A stretch of DNA of 64,000 bases from Pseudacidovorax sp. (GCF_017991995.1 NZ_JAGOPN010000006.1:229755-293754); one strand, 5' to 3'; numbered from the stretch's first letter, positions 8,067-17,720 are shown. The notes: a model not told the origin generated them from the letters alone. Program-made: numbers and translations.

Positions 8067-8130
8067 CCCGTTCGGACTGAGCCCGTCGAAGCCTGGGCGC
8101 AAGCCCTTCGACAGGCTCAGGGCGAACGGG
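8067..8130. repeat. REP-like palindromic repeat between dgoK and dgoA
   Basis: A 64-bp imperfect inverted repeat: the left arm begins CCCGTTCGGACTGAGCC and the right arm ends GGCTCAGGGCGAACGGG, separated by a short centre. This CGTTCG-CTGAG-CTG-TCGAAG pattern is a very common dispersed intergenic palindrome in high-GC proteobacteria. A single half-site occurs in this window near 30648. It may stabilise or end the upstream transcript. Confidence 0.8.
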
Positions 8131-8179
8131 CTGGCTGACTGGCGTCGCGGGCTTTCTTTCCCTTCCGACCTCCATCTCC

Positions 8180-8824
8180 ATGACCGACCTGCTCCCCGCC
8201 TTCCAGCGCGCGCTCGCGCAACTGCCGCTCGTCGCCATCCTGCGCGGCCTCACGCCAGCCGAGGCGCCGGCCATCGGCCAGGCCCTGGTCGCATCCGGCT
8301 TCGGCCTGCTGGAGGTGCCGCTCAATTCGCCCGAGCCGCTGCAGAGCATCCGTCTGCTGCGCGAACAGTGCCCCGGTGCGCTGGTGGGCGCAGGCACGGT
8401 GCTGACGCCGCAGCAGGTGCGCGAGGTGCACGCGGCGGGCGGCCAGTTGATCGTGTCGCCCTGCTTCGATGCCGCGGTGGTGCGCGAGAGCGTCGCGCTG
8501 GGCATGGTCGCCCTGCCCGGCGTGCTCACGCCCACCGAGGCCTTCGGTGCACTGGCAGCGGGCGCCCATGCGCTCAAGCTCTTTCCGGCGGAGATGGCCT
8601 CGCCCGCCGCGGTGAAGGCGTTGAAGGCGGTGCTGCCGCGCGGCACGCCGCTGCTGCCGGTGGGCGGCATCACGCCCGAGAGCATGGCCGCCTGGCATGC
8701 CGCGGGGGCGGATGGCTTCGGCATCGGCTCGGCGCTCTACAAGCCGGGCAAGGCGACCGCGGCGGTGGGCGAGACGGCCCACGCCTTCGTGGCCGCGTGG
8801 CGCGCCTCCGCCGCCCAGGCCTGA
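8180..8824 (+). CDS. dgoA: 2-dehydro-3-deoxy-6-phosphogalactonate aldolase
   Basis: This class I aldolase splits 2-keto-3-deoxy-6-phosphogalactonate into pyruvate and glyceraldehyde 3-phosphate. The 214-residue protein has the KDPG/KDPGal aldolase fold, with catalytic Glu45 in LLEVPLNSPEP and Schiff-base Lys133 in AHALKLFPAE. The phosphate loops VGAGTVLTPQQ and PVGGITPESM are also present. The LNSPEP form at the Glu strand fits the galactonate rather than the gluconate branch. It works directly after dgoK and converges on a MobA-like gene with no gap. Confidence 0.93.
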   Translation: MTDLLPAFQRALAQLPLVAILRGLTPAEAPAIGQALVASGFGLLEVPLNSPEPLQSIRLLREQCPGALVGAGTVLTPQQVREVHAAGGQLIVSPCFDAAVVRESVALGMVALPGVLTPTEAFGALAAGAHALKLFPAEMASPAAVKALKAVLPRGTPLLPVGGITPESMAAWHAAGADGFGIGSALYKPGKATAAVGETAHAFVAAWRASAAQA

Positions 8825-9388
8825 TCAGCCGCCGCGCGAATGCAGGAGCGACTCGGCGCGCGCCAGGTCGTCCAGCGTGTCGATGTCGGTCACCACGCCG
8901 GCATCGTCCACCGCCAGTTCGCGCACCGCGCCCCCCGCCCGCAGGGCCTTGAGCACGGGCGCGGCGCCCTGCTCGCCCGCCAGCGCCATCAGGGTCGGCC
9001 CGCTGGCCGCGCCGAAACCGACCGGATGGCCGCGCTCGCCCTGGAACACCGGCTGCGCCGCGCCGCGGTCGTCCAGCGCCTCGGCCACCGCACGCAGCGT
9101 GGCCGGCAGCACCAGCGGCAGATCCGCCGGCAGCACCAGCCAGCCCGGCGCGTCGGCCGTCGCACGGACCGCCGCGGCAATGGAGTCGCCCATGCCGGGA
9201 TGGCCGACGTCCTCCACATGCCACGGCAGGCCGCTCGCGCGGACGGCATCCAGCGTGCGGTCGATGACGCGGCGGCCGGCCAGCAGCGCCTGCAGCTTGT
9301 GCCCCGCGCCGCCCGAAGCGCGGAAGCGTTCGCCCCGGCCGGAGGCCAGCACCAGCACGACGGGCAGGCGTTCGGGATTCATGGTCAT
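8825..9388 (-). CDS. MobA-like nucleotidyltransferase (MocA-type NTP transferase family)
   Basis: A 187-residue Rossmann-like NTP transferase. The nucleotide loop is [16 protein letters not shown] near residues 11-26 followed by [20 protein letters not shown], and the metal-binding Asp is in [12 protein letters not shown]. The family adds CMP or GMP to molybdopterin or acts on other small molecules; the molybdenum-hydroxylase MocA subgroup is the nearest by eye. No xanthine-dehydrogenase-type gene is nearby, so the target is open. The ATG overlaps the bestrophin-like stop as ATGA; a second in-frame ATG lies two codons later. Confidence 0.8.
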   Translation of the reverse strand: MTMNPERLPVVLVLASGRGERFRASGGAGHKLQALLAGRRVIDRTLDAVRASGLPWHVEDVGHPGMGDSIAAAVRATADAPGWLVLPADLPLVLPATLRAVAEALDDRGAAQPVFQGERGHPVGFGAASGPTLMALAGEQGAAPVLKALRAGGAVRELAVDDAGVVTDIDTLDDLARAESLLHSRGG

Positions 9389-10296
9389 GTCAAGACGTGA
9401 TCGCGGGGTTGCGGCTGCGGTGGCCAGTCGGCGTCGCCGATGGATTCGCGCACCGAGGTCTCGATGCTCCAGCAGATGGCGTCGAGCGCCAGGTCGTTGG
9501 GCGCCTCGCCGAAGGGCTCCTCGATCTCCGAGCCCAGCGCCTCCAGCGCGAAGAAGGTGTAGGCGACCAGCACCACGATCACGGGCGTCATGGGCCCGAT
9601 GGCGTCCACCAGCCCGAAGGGCAGCAGCAGGCAGTACAGGTAGATGGTGCGGTGGATGATGACGCTGTAGGTGAAGGGGATCGGCGTGTTGGCCAGGCGC
9701 TCGCAGCCGCCGATGGCGGCACCGATGCGGTCCAGCGGGCCTTCCAGCGCCGGCACGATGGCGGCCTCGGCGCGGCCCTGGGCGCGCAGGTCGCGCAGCC
9801 ATTCGCCCGCCATCATCAGCAGCATCGCCGGCCGGTAGCGTGCCGCCATCACGCGCTGGGCCTCGGCGGCCGGCAGCAGGCGCACCAGATCGGCGGCAGG
9901 GTCGGTGCCGCGCAACTGGTGGCGCAGCGCATGCACCAGCGCGATGAGGCGCAGCGCCAGCACCCGCGCCTCGCCGCCGCCCTCGGCCAGGGTCAGCGCC
10001 TGCCGCACGGCGGCCCGGCAGTCGATGAGCAGCGCGCCCCACAGCATGCGCGCCTCCCACCAGCGGCCATAACTCGTGCTGTTGCGAAAGCCCAGGAAGA
10101 TCGCCAGCGTCAGCCCGATCAGCGAGAAGGGCACGAAGTTCATCGGCACCTTCCAGCGCAGCACCTGGCCGTGCAGCAGCGTCACGACCACGGCCAGCGC
10201 CAGGGTCAGGGTCAGCTGCGGCAGGATCTGCGAAAGGATGGAGCCGCGCCAGACGAAGAGCAGGCGCAGCCAGTGCGGGCGGGGGCGGACGATCAT
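9385..10296 (-). CDS. bestrophin-like inner-membrane channel family protein
   Basis: A 303-residue membrane protein of the bestrophin/YneE family. The marker [17 protein letters not shown] is at about residues 71-87, after two hydrophobic helices, and two more helices lie near residues 210-250 ([20 protein letters not shown]). Bacterial members form pentameric channels, some cation-selective, in the inner membrane. The conserved acidic segment [19 protein letters not shown] follows the last helix as in the family. It is joined to the MobA-like gene by an ATGA overlap; no physiological link between the two is known to me. Confidence 0.88.
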   Translation of the reverse strand: MIVRPRPHWLRLLFVWRGSILSQILPQLTLTLALAVVVTLLHGQVLRWKVPMNFVPFSLIGLTLAIFLGFRNSTSYGRWWEARMLWGALLIDCRAAVRQALTLAEGGGEARVLALRLIALVHALRHQLRGTDPAADLVRLLPAAEAQRVMAARYRPAMLLMMAGEWLRDLRAQGRAEAAIVPALEGPLDRIGAAIGGCERLANTPIPFTYSVIIHRTIYLYCLLLPFGLVDAIGPMTPVIVVLVAYTFFALEALGSEIEEPFGEAPNDLALDAICWSIETSVRESIGDADWPPQPQPRDHVLT

Positions 10297-10356
10297 GGGC
10301 GGCCGATGTTAGGCCTCGTCAAGGCGCGGCCTTCCACAGCACGGACAATGCCCGCC

Positions 10357-11004
10357 ATGAGCGATCTGAAGACCTCCCTGGCCGACCTGCGCAAGAGCTA
10401 CGAGCGGGCCGAACTCGACGAAACCCACAGCGCCGCCGACCCGCTGCTGCAATTCGAGCGCTGGCTCGGCGAGGCCATCGCCGGCCAGGTACCCGAGCCC
10501 AATGCCATGACGCTGGCCACCGTCGGCAGCGACCTGCGGCCCTCAACGCGCATCGTGCTGATCAAGGGCTACGACGCGCGGGGCATCGTCTGGTTCACCA
10601 ACTACAACAGCCGCAAGGGGCAGGAGCTGGCGGGCAACCCCTTTGCCGCGCTGCAGTTCCACTGGGTCGAGCTGGAGCGCGTGGTGCGCATCGAAGGCCG
10701 GGTGGAAAAGGTCAGCGACGCGGAAAGCGACGCGTACTTCGCCAGCCGCCCGCTGGACTCGCGCATCGGCGCCTGGGCCAGCCCGCAGAGCCAGCCCATC
10801 GACGGCCGCGGCGTGCTGGTGGCGAATGCGGCCAGGTACAGCGCCAAGTTCCTGCTCAACCCGCCGCGCCCGCCGCACTGGGGCGGCTATCGGCTGGTGC
10901 CGGAGCGCTGGGAGTTCTGGCAGGGCCGCAAGAGCCGGCTGCATGACCGGCTCTGCTACCAGCAGGAAGGCCAGGGCTGGGTCAAGACGCGTCTGGCACC
11001 GTAG
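10357..11004 (+). CDS. pdxH: pyridoxine/pyridoxamine 5'-phosphate oxidase
   Basis: PdxH oxidises pyridoxine or pyridoxamine phosphate to pyridoxal 5'-phosphate with FMN and oxygen, the last salvage step for vitamin B6. The 215-residue protein matches the family along its length: [37 protein letters not shown], and the C-terminal [16 protein letters not shown] with RLHDR and the terminal RLAP. An in-frame ATG three codons upstream is also possible. The gene's 3' end overlaps the convergent DMT exporter by 23 bp. Confidence 0.96.
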   Translation: MSDLKTSLADLRKSYERAELDETHSAADPLLQFERWLGEAIAGQVPEPNAMTLATVGSDLRPSTRIVLIKGYDARGIVWFTNYNSRKGQELAGNPFAALQFHWVELERVVRIEGRVEKVSDAESDAYFASRPLDSRIGAWASPQSQPIDGRGVLVANAARYSAKFLLNPPRPPHWGGYRLVPERWEFWQGRKSRLHDRLCYQQEGQGWVKTRLAP

Positions 11005-11875
11005 GGCCGACAGCACCACGCCCGACTCCGGCACGCCGGCTGCGCGCGCCGGTGAGGGCCAGCGCCGCCAGCAGGATGAGCGCCCCGCCGGCCGCGGCAC
11101 CGGCCGACAGCCGCTCGCCCAGGAAGGCCACGCCCAGCCCCACGGTCACGACCGGCTCCAGCGTGGAGAGCACGGCCGCCTGCGTGGGCCCGACACGGCG
11201 CAGGCCGGCCACGAAGGCCGCGATGGCCACCACCGTGCCGAAGAGGGCCAGCGCCAGCATCGCGCCCCAGCCGGTGGCTCCTTGCGGCCAGCGGATGCCC
11301 TGGCACATCGCCAGCCCCAGGTAGCAGGCGGCCGCCGTGCCCAGCACCACTGTCGAGGCGGCCAGGCTGTCCACCGGCGGCTGGGCCCGGCTGCCGAGCA
11401 GGATGTAGGCCGAATAGCACAACGCCGAGGCCAGCGCCAGCAGCAGGCCGGTGGCCGTGCCCGCGATGGCGCCGCCCAGCACCAGGCACAGGCCTGCGGA
11501 AGCCAGGCCCAGGCACAGCGCCTCGGCCGCACCGAAGCGGTCCAGTCCCAGCGCCGCCGCGGCCAGCGCCACCAGGATCGGATAGACGTACAGCAGCAGC
11601 GCGACCGTGGCCGAGGACGCATGGTGCAGCGCGCTGAAATAGGTCCAGGCCATCAACGCATAGGCCAGCCCCATGAGCATCGCATTGGCCAGGGCGCGCC
11701 CGGCCGGAAAGCGCGCGCCACGCGCCCACGCCAGCCCTCCCAGTAATACCGCCGCCAGCGCGAAGCGCAGCATCAGCAGGCTGTGGGTGTCCATGCCCTG
11801 GGCATAGAGCACCTTGGCGAAGAGGGCCATGGCACCGAAGCCCAGGGCGGAAAGAAGAACGAGCAGTGCGCCCAT
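10982..11875 (-). CDS. EamA-family drug/metabolite transporter
   Basis: A 297-residue inner-membrane exporter with ten predicted helices in two EamA repeats; each repeat has the family's conserved ends, for example [22 protein letters not shown] in the first and [21 protein letters not shown] in the second. Such proteins export amino acids or other metabolites, but the substrate cannot be read. The ATG at 11875 starts directly at the first helix; a longer frame to 12007 would add a polar stretch overlapping the promoter region. It is divergent from a LysR-type gene, the usual arrangement for a regulator and its target. Confidence 0.9.
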   Translation of the reverse strand: MGALLVLLSALGFGAMALFAKVLYAQGMDTHSLLMLRFALAAVLLGGLAWARGARFPAGRALANAMLMGLAYALMAWTYFSALHHASSATVALLLYVYPILVALAAAALGLDRFGAAEALCLGLASAGLCLVLGGAIAGTATGLLLALASALCYSAYILLGSRAQPPVDSLAASTVVLGTAAACYLGLAMCQGIRWPQGATGWGAMLALALFGTVVAIAAFVAGLRRVGPTQAAVLSTLEPVVTVGLGVAFLGERLSAGAAAGGALILLAALALTGARSRRAGVGRGAVGPTVPDAS

Positions 11876-12042
11876 GACGGTCCTGAAGTGTGGAAGGGTG
11901 CGGCGCCGTCGCACCTTGGAACGGCCGACGGCGGATGACTCAGCCAGAATGAGCCTTTGCCCCCGCGTTGCCACTGTAGGGCGGCCCGGAGGTTCACGGC
12001 AAACCAAAGCATTGGCGGCTGAGCCGCAACCGGATTGAGGCT

Positions 12043-12972
12043 ATGACCCGCATGCTTCCTCCCCTTCCCGCCGTACGCGCCTTCGAGGCGGCGGCGCGCC
12101 ACGGCAGCTTCGTGCGTGCCGGCGACGAGCTCTGCGTCTCGCCCGGCGCCGTCGGCCACCAGGTGCGCCTGCTGGAGGACTGGCTCGGACGCCCGCTCTT
12201 CGTGCGCCGGCCGCGGGCCGTCGAGCTGAACGAGGCCGGGCGCCGCTACCTGCAGGGCGTCGGCGTCGTGCTGGACGAGTTGGAGCGCGCCTCCGCCGCC
12301 CTGCGCCACGCGGCGGACGACCACGCGCTGACCGTCACCGCCCTGCCCTCCTTCGTCACGCGCTGGCTCATGCCGCGGCTGGGCGGCTTCCGGGCGCAGC
12401 ATCCGCAGGTGGACCTGCGGGTGCTGGCGTCCATCCCGCCGGTGGACTTCGCCCGCGACCAGGTCGACCTGGCGTTGCGGCTGGGCCGCGGGCCCTATCC
12501 CGGGCTGGTGGCCGAGCCGCTGCTGCCCGAGACCTACATCGCCGTCGGCCATCCATCGCTGGCAGCCTCCCTGGCCGCGCCGGGGGATGTACTTGCCGCC
12601 ACGCTGCTGCACGACGACCCCGAGCCCCGCATCCCCGAGCAGGTGGACTGGCCGCACTGGTGCGTCGCCCAGCAGTTGCGTGTTCCGGGGCGGCGTCTGC
12701 GCCAGGGGCTGCGCTTCTCGCACACCTACCTCACGCTGGAGGCCGCCGCGGCCGGCGAAGGCGCCGCGCTGGCCTCGGACGTGCTGGCCGCCGACGCCCT
12801 GGCCCAGGGCCGGCTGGCAGTGCTCCCGGGCCAGCCCGTGCCCGGCCCCTATGCCTACCACCTGGTGCACCCGCAGGATGTGCTGGACCGGCCCGCAGCG
12901 CGCGCCTTCTGCGACTGGTTGCGGCAGGAGGCCGCGCAGTTCCGCGAGGCGGCGGCGGCGCTGACGGCGTGA
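12043..12972 (+). CDS. LysR-family transcriptional regulator, GcvA-like
   Basis: A 309-residue regulator with an N-terminal winged helix-turn-helix (residues about 8-66, including PAVRAFEAAARHGSFVRAGDEL) and a LysR substrate-binding domain from about residue 92. The start LPPLPAVRAFEAAAR and the central LPSFVTRWLMPRLGGF are typical of the GcvA subgroup. It is divergent from the EamA exporter across 167 bp, so it probably controls that gene and itself. Its stop is 1 bp from the stop of the convergent histidine kinase. Confidence 0.92.
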   Translation: MTRMLPPLPAVRAFEAAARHGSFVRAGDELCVSPGAVGHQVRLLEDWLGRPLFVRRPRAVELNEAGRRYLQGVGVVLDELERASAALRHAADDHALTVTALPSFVTRWLMPRLGGFRAQHPQVDLRVLASIPPVDFARDQVDLALRLGRGPYPGLVAEPLLPETYIAVGHPSLAASLAAPGDVLAATLLHDDPEPRIPEQVDWPHWCVAQQLRVPGRRLRQGLRFSHTYLTLEAAAAGEGAALASDVLAADALAQGRLAVLPGQPVPGPYAYHLVHPQDVLDRPAARAFCDWLRQEAAQFREAAAALTA

Positions 12973-12973
12973 A

Positions 12974-14326
12974 TCAGGGCAGGCGCAGATGAAAGCCCGC
13001 GCCTCGCCCTTCCAGGCCCGGGCCCAGGCGCACCTCGCCACCCAGCCGCGCGGCTGCCTGCCGCACGATGGCCAGCCCCAGCCCTGCACCGCGGGTGCGC
13101 GGATCCGCGCCACGGTGGAAGCGCTCGAACATCTGCGCAGCCGCCTCGGGCGCAATGCCCGGCCCATCGTCCTCCACCGACAGCCACAGCGGATGCGCCG
13201 AGCCGGCCAGCGTGACCACGATGCGCGTGCCCGGCGGCGTGTGGCCGATGGCGTTGGCCAGCAGGTTCTGCACGATGGACAGCAAGGCCCCGGGCTCGAC
13301 GGCAACCGTCAGCCGGTCGGGTGCGACGAGGCTGAGGTCCATGTCGCGCGCCATGGCCGCAGGCGCCATGTCCGCCATCACCTGGCGCAGCCATTGCGCC
13401 ACGTCGATCACCGGTGGCGCGGCCGAGGGCGCATCGTCCAGCCGCGCCAGATCCAGCAGTTGTTGCGTCAAGTGCGACGCACGGGCAATGGCCGACTCCA
13501 GTTGCTGTTGCGCCTCGCGCCGCTGGCCGGCATCGGCGGCGCCGACCAGCGCGTGGGCCTGCGTCGCGATCACGGCCATGGGCGTGCGCAGCTCGTGGGC
13601 CGCGTCCTGGACGAAGGCCCGCTCGCGGTCGATGCGGGCCTTGAGCTTCACCAGCAGGCCGTCCAGCGCTTCGGCCAACGGCTGCAGCTCGGCATGCCGA
13701 GCCTGGAAGCCCAGCGGCGCCAGGTCCGTCGGCGAGCGGCGCTGCAGTTGCTGCGTGAGTTGGCGCAGCGGCCGCAGGCCCAGCGCCACGGCCAGCCAGG
13801 CCGGCACCAGCACCAGCGGAAGGGCGATCAGCAGATAGGGCAGCACGGCCCGCGTGTTGTTCGGCACGACGAGTGCCAGCGTGCGCTCCGGCTCGGCGGC
13901 GTAGACACGCCAGCGGCCGGCATCGGCACGGTAGATCCAGTAGGACACGCCATCCATGTCCATCGTGCGCACGCGTCCAGGCGGCGCGCTGAGCGCCCGG
14001 TCGCGCAGCAGCGGCGCGCTGAACAGCAGCCGCCCCTCCCGATCCTCCAGCCGGAAGACCAGCGTGCCGGTCGGATTGCCGCCCAGACGCAGCCGGCCGT
14101 AGATGGTCTGCATGGCCCGCACCGTCGCCACCGCCTGGGCCTCGTCGTCGATGGCGGCCAGCGCCTCGCCCAGGCCGCCACCCAGGCGGCTCAGCGGCTG
14201 GCTCACCGCGATCGATTGCCGGAAGCTCAGCCACATGTAGGCCTGCAGCACCGCGAGCACCAGCACGAAGGACAGCAGCACCACGAGGAAGAGGCGCCGC
14301 GACAGCGACCGTCGCCAGATCGTCAT
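12974..14326 (-). CDS. two-component sensor histidine kinase (QseC/PmrB-like)
   Basis: A 450-residue inner-membrane kinase. Helix one is at about residues 11-34 and helix two at about 159-183, enclosing a periplasmic sensor domain of roughly 120 residues. His244 in DAAHELRTPM is the phosphorylation site; the ATPase part shows the N box LANAIGHT, G1 VEDDGPGIAP and G2 GAGLGLAIVR. There is little room for a full HAMP domain, with GLRPLRQLTQQLQRRSP directly after helix two. The ATG overlaps the response-regulator stop as ATGA. The signal is unknown; QseC/PmrB relatives sense metals, pH or peptides. Confidence 0.93.
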   Translation of the reverse strand: MTIWRRSLSRRLFLVVLLSFVLVLAVLQAYMWLSFRQSIAVSQPLSRLGGGLGEALAAIDDEAQAVATVRAMQTIYGRLRLGGNPTGTLVFRLEDREGRLLFSAPLLRDRALSAPPGRVRTMDMDGVSYWIYRADAGRWRVYAAEPERTLALVVPNNTRAVLPYLLIALPLVLVPAWLAVALGLRPLRQLTQQLQRRSPTDLAPLGFQARHAELQPLAEALDGLLVKLKARIDRERAFVQDAAHELRTPMAVIATQAHALVGAADAGQRREAQQQLESAIARASHLTQQLLDLARLDDAPSAAPPVIDVAQWLRQVMADMAPAAMARDMDLSLVAPDRLTVAVEPGALLSIVQNLLANAIGHTPPGTRIVVTLAGSAHPLWLSVEDDGPGIAPEAAAQMFERFHRGADPRTRGAGLGLAIVRQAAARLGGEVRLGPGLEGRGAGFHLRLP

Positions 14327-14985
14327 GGCGTGACAAGCAGGTAGCCCACGCCGCGCACGGTGCGGATGCGGTCGGCGCCGATCTTGCGGCGCAGGTTGGA
14401 GACATGGACCTCGACGGTGGCGAAGTCCAGCGCCTCGCCCAGCGGCTCCATGCGCTGGGCCAGCAGGCCCTTGGGCAGCACGGTACCGGGCTCGCGCGCC
14501 AGCTCCAGCAGCAGGCGGAACTCCCGCGGCGACAGCTCCAGCGCTTGGCCGTCCAGCCGGGCCGCGTGGCCGCGCGGCTCCAGCGTCAGGCCGCCACCCA
14601 GCGTCCAGTGCTCGCTGGCCTGCCGGGCCGAGCGGCGCAGCACGGCGCGGATGCGCGAGATCAGCTCAGCCGTGGCGAAGGGCTTGACCACGAAGTCGTC
14701 GGCTCCGGCGTCGAGGCCGGCGGTGCGGTCCTCCACCGCCGAGCGCGCGGTGATGACGATCACCGGCAGTTGCTGCCCGCTGCGCCGCCACCGCGTGAGC
14801 AGCGACTGGCCGTCGCCGTCGGGCAGGCTCAGGTCCAGCAGCACGCAGGCGAACTGGGCCGCGTCCAGCACCGCGGGCGCATCGGCGGCGCGGCGCAGCC
14901 ATTCGCTGCTCAGGCCCTCGACCTTGAGCGCCGCCTGCAGGGCGCGGCCGAGGTCCAGGTCGTCTTCGATCAACAGGAGGTGCAC
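14323..14985 (-). CDS. two-component response regulator, OmpR/PhoB family
   Basis: A 220-residue regulator with a receiver domain (acidic pocket IEDD, phospho-acceptor Asp51 in LLDLSLPDGDG, Thr in VITARS, Lys in VKPF) and a C-terminal winged helix ending VEVHVSNLRRKIG and RTVRGVGYLL. The GTG at 14985 gives the family's normal length; an in-frame GTG at 15039 would add 18 atypical residues. It is translationally coupled to the kinase and divergent from the S9 peptidase lipoprotein, which is a candidate target. Confidence 0.92.
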   Translation of the reverse strand: MHLLLIEDDLDLGRALQAALKVEGLSSEWLRRAADAPAVLDAAQFACVLLDLSLPDGDGQSLLTRWRRSGQQLPVIVITARSAVEDRTAGLDAGADDFVVKPFATAELISRIRAVLRRSARQASEHWTLGGGLTLEPRGHAARLDGQALELSPREFRLLLELAREPGTVLPKGLLAQRMEPLGEALDFATVEVHVSNLRRKIGADRIRTVRGVGYLLVTP

Positions 14986-15009
14986 GGCAGGGATTGTGGC
15001 GGGCGCTTT

Positions 15010-15026
15010 CTTTGGCGAAGCCAAAG
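15010..15026. promoter_or_regulatory. perfect 17-bp inverted repeat in the divergent promoter region
   Basis: CTTTGGC and GCCAAAG form a perfect 7-bp inverted repeat around GAA, between the response regulator and the S9 peptidase gene. It could be an operator or a small dispersed repeat. OmpR-type regulators usually bind direct repeats, so assignment to the neighbouring regulator is weak. Confidence 0.35.
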
Positions 15027-15076
15027 GTGCGGCCGCCACAATGCCGCGGCCAGAGGGATCTCAGGAGGAGTGTTCG

Positions 15077-17125
15077 ATGACGTCTCGTACCCTGCGCCGC
15101 CTTGTGGCGCTCGCCGCACTGGGCCTGCTGCTGACCGTGGCGGGCTGCGCCACCGCACCCAGCCACCCGGCCGTCCAGGCCGCCGCCCGCGAGGGCCGGC
15201 TGCCGCCGCTGGTGCCGATGCGGCGCTTCGTGGCCGACCTCGACTTTGCGGACGGCCACATCGTCTCGCCGGACGGACGGCGGCTGCTATGGCGCCAAGT
15301 CGTGGGCACCGACATCGGCCTGGCCGTGCGTCCGGCTCTGCCCGAAGACGGCGCTGGCGCGCCGCGGCGCATCGCGACCGGCACACTCGCGCGCCCGGGT
15401 GCCTCCGGTGCCACCTATGCCTGGCTGCCCGACAGCCGCCATATCGCCTACCAGAAGGACTTCCGCGGCGACGAGAACACGCAGTTCTTCGTGGTGGACG
15501 CCGACAACCCCGAGGCCTCGCCCTGGCCCGTGACGCCCTGGCCGGGCGTGCGCTCCACCTTCGTGGCACGCGGGGCACCCGGCACTGCGCGCTTCTTCTT
15601 TGCGAGCAACCGGCGAGAGCGCAGCAGCATGGACCTGTACGAGGCGGATGCCGTCACGCGCACCATTCGGGAAGTGGCCCGTCGCGAGGCGGACGGCCGC
15701 GTGATCGGCTGGCTGATCGGCACCGACCACCAGCTTGCCGCGCGCTGGCGCCAGCTCGGCCCCGCGGACGGCGCGGACGTGGCGGTCGAGCTGCGCCAGC
15801 CCGACGGCGGCTGGCGCCGGCTGCGCACGGTGCCGGCCTTCTCCTTCTTCTCGATCCACCGCATCGACCCCGCCGCCGGCAGGCTCTGGGCCATGACCAA
15901 CATGGGCCGCGACAAGGTGGCGCTGGTCGAGGTCGACCTGACCACCGACCGCGAGACCGTGCTTGCCGAGCATGCCGAGGTCGACCTCGACGGTGCGTGG
16001 TTCCCGCCAGCGGCGGGCGGGCCGTATGCCGTCTCCCTCCTGCCCGGCCTGCCGCAAATGAACTACCTGGACGCTGGCATCGGCGCCGAAGTGGCCCGCG
16101 CCGCCGACGAGGCCCTGGCCCGGGACTGGATCGATGCGCCGCCCGTGATCACCCGGCCCACCAGCACGGCCCAGGACAACCAGCGCATGGTGCTGCGCGC
16201 CACCACGCAGACCGAGGCGGTGGAGATGCTGCTCGACCGCGCGACCGGCCGCCTCGAGCGGCTGACGCCGCCGCGCCGGCCCGAGCCCGGCCTGTTCTCG
16301 CCCATGACGCCGTTTGCCTTCACCGCCTCCGATGGCCTCAGGATCCATGGCTACGTCACGCGCCCGAGTGGCGTGCAGGGGCCGGCGCCGACCGTCGTCG
16401 CGATCCACGGCGGCCCGTGGGTCCGCGACACCTGGCAGCTGGCCGGCTACACCTTCGCCCAGATGCTGGCCAATCGCGGCTATGCGGTGGTCCAGGTCAA
16501 CTACCGCGGCTCGGCCGGCTACGGCAAGGCGTTCATCGAGGCGGGCAACGGCGAATACAACGGCCGGATGCAGCAGGACATCGCCGAGGGCACGCAATGG
16601 GCCATCGACCAGGGCATCGCGGACCCGAAGCGGCTGGCCGTGCTGGGCGCCAGCTTCGGTGGCTTCTCGGTGCTGGCCCAGCTGATCCAGAAGCGGCAGG
16701 ACTGGCGCTGCGGCGTCGACATGGTCGGTGTGGCCAACTGGCCGCGGGTGATCGAGAACTGGCCGCCCTTCTGGCGCAACCGCCACTACTTCGCGCGCAC
16801 CTTCGGCGACGTCAACGACCCGACGCAGCGCGCACGCATGCTGGCCAACTCGCCCATCAGCCAGATCGACCGCATCGACGTGCCGCTGCTGGTGGTGCAC
16901 GGCGACAACGACGTGCGCGTGCTGCGGCAGGATTCCGACGAGGTGGTCGCCGCGCTGCGGGCGCTGGGCCGGCCGGTGACGCACCGGCGCTTCGCCGACG
17001 AGGGCCATCAGGTGCGCCACTGGCGCAACCGCCTGGCCATGTGGCGTGCCACCGAGGACATGCTGGCCGGCTGCCTGGGCGGGCGCAGCGCAGGCTTCGA
17101 CCTGTTCGAGCTGATGCCGCGATGA
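15077..17125 (+). CDS. S9-family (prolyl oligopeptidase-like) peptidase, lipoprotein
   Basis: A 682-residue serine peptidase. The signal peptide ends in a lipobox (LTVAGC), so it should be lipidated and face the periplasm. The N-terminal half is a beta-propeller (SPDGRRLLWRQ, WLPDSRHIAYQKDFRGDENTQ) and the C-terminal half an alpha/beta-hydrolase with HGGPW, nucleophile Ser in GASFGG, Asp in HGDNDVRV and His in DEGHQV. AGGAGG lies 8 bp before the ATG. It is divergent from the two-component system. The family cleaves short peptides, often after Pro or Ala, but the substrate here is unknown. Confidence 0.92.
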   Translation: MTSRTLRRLVALAALGLLLTVAGCATAPSHPAVQAAAREGRLPPLVPMRRFVADLDFADGHIVSPDGRRLLWRQVVGTDIGLAVRPALPEDGAGAPRRIATGTLARPGASGATYAWLPDSRHIAYQKDFRGDENTQFFVVDADNPEASPWPVTPWPGVRSTFVARGAPGTARFFFASNRRERSSMDLYEADAVTRTIREVARREADGRVIGWLIGTDHQLAARWRQLGPADGADVAVELRQPDGGWRRLRTVPAFSFFSIHRIDPAAGRLWAMTNMGRDKVALVEVDLTTDRETVLAEHAEVDLDGAWFPPAAGGPYAVSLLPGLPQMNYLDAGIGAEVARAADEALARDWIDAPPVITRPTSTAQDNQRMVLRATTQTEAVEMLLDRATGRLERLTPPRRPEPGLFSPMTPFAFTASDGLRIHGYVTRPSGVQGPAPTVVAIHGGPWVRDTWQLAGYTFAQMLANRGYAVVQVNYRGSAGYGKAFIEAGNGEYNGRMQQDIAEGTQWAIDQGIADPKRLAVLGASFGGFSVLAQLIQKRQDWRCGVDMVGVANWPRVIENWPPFWRNRHYFARTFGDVNDPTQRARMLANSPISQIDRIDVPLLVVHGDNDVRVLRQDSDEVVAALRALGRPVTHRRFADEGHQVRHWRNRLAMWRATEDMLAGCLGGRSAGFDLFELMPR

Positions 17126-17141
17126 GTCCGCGGCTCGCACA

Positions 17142-17711
17142 ATGGCTTCCATGGATCAGATGAACCGCTACCTGCCGCGCCATCACTTCGCACAGACGCA
17201 CAGCCTTCACGTTCCCGCGGCACCGGCCCATGTGTTGGCCGTCGTAGGTCGCGCCGACGTGGTCGACGACCCGGTGGCACGCCGCCTGATCGCACTGCGG
17301 GAATGGCCGAACCGGCTGGCTGGCCGGATCGGCTTCGCCGCCGCGCTCCAGGGCCGGCCGGCCTTCGGCCTGGCCAACTTCACCGACCTGGGCCAGGACG
17401 GCGACCGCGAGAGGGCTTTCGGCGTCGCAGGTCGCTTCTGGCAATCCGACTATGGCCTCATCGACGTGCCCGATGCGCCGTCCTTCCTTGCCCTGGAAGC
17501 ATCCGGCATCGCCAAGCTGGTGATGAACTTCTGCGCCGGGCCCGAGGGACGGGGTACGCGGCTGACGACCTGTACCCGTGTCTGGTGCAGCGACGAGGCC
17601 GCCCGACGCCGCTTTCTGCCCTACTGGTTGCTGATCCGGCCGGCGAGCGGGCTGATCCGGCAGCGCCTTCTGCGTCGTGCACGCGACGCAGTCCTGCGCG
17701 AAGCCGCCTGA
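17142..17711 (+). CDS. uncharacterised protein, possible SRPBCC/START-like fold
   Basis: A 189-residue soluble protein I cannot assign with confidence. It begins NRYLPRHHFAQTHSLHVPAAPAHVLAVV, a beta-strand and helix pattern reminiscent of ligand-binding SRPBCC proteins, and ends with a conserved-looking RFLPYWLLIRPASGLIRQRLLRRARD amphipathic segment that resembles the end of an uncharacterised family. No catalytic motif is visible. ATG codons at 17142, 17151 and 17160 are all possible starts. It follows the S9 peptidase by 16 bp and may be co-transcribed with it. Confidence 0.6.
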   Translation: MASMDQMNRYLPRHHFAQTHSLHVPAAPAHVLAVVGRADVVDDPVARRLIALREWPNRLAGRIGFAAALQGRPAFGLANFTDLGQDGDRERAFGVAGRFWQSDYGLIDVPDAPSFLALEASGIAKLVMNFCAGPEGRGTRLTTCTRVWCSDEAARRRFLPYWLLIRPASGLIRQRLLRRARDAVLREAA

Positions 17712-17720
17712 CCCCGCCAG

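Noticed and set aside
11773..13305. Minus-strand open frame of 510 residues across the LysR gene
   Set aside because: It spans parts of the exporter, the LysR gene and the kinase in the wrong frame. The translation has no recognisable domain.
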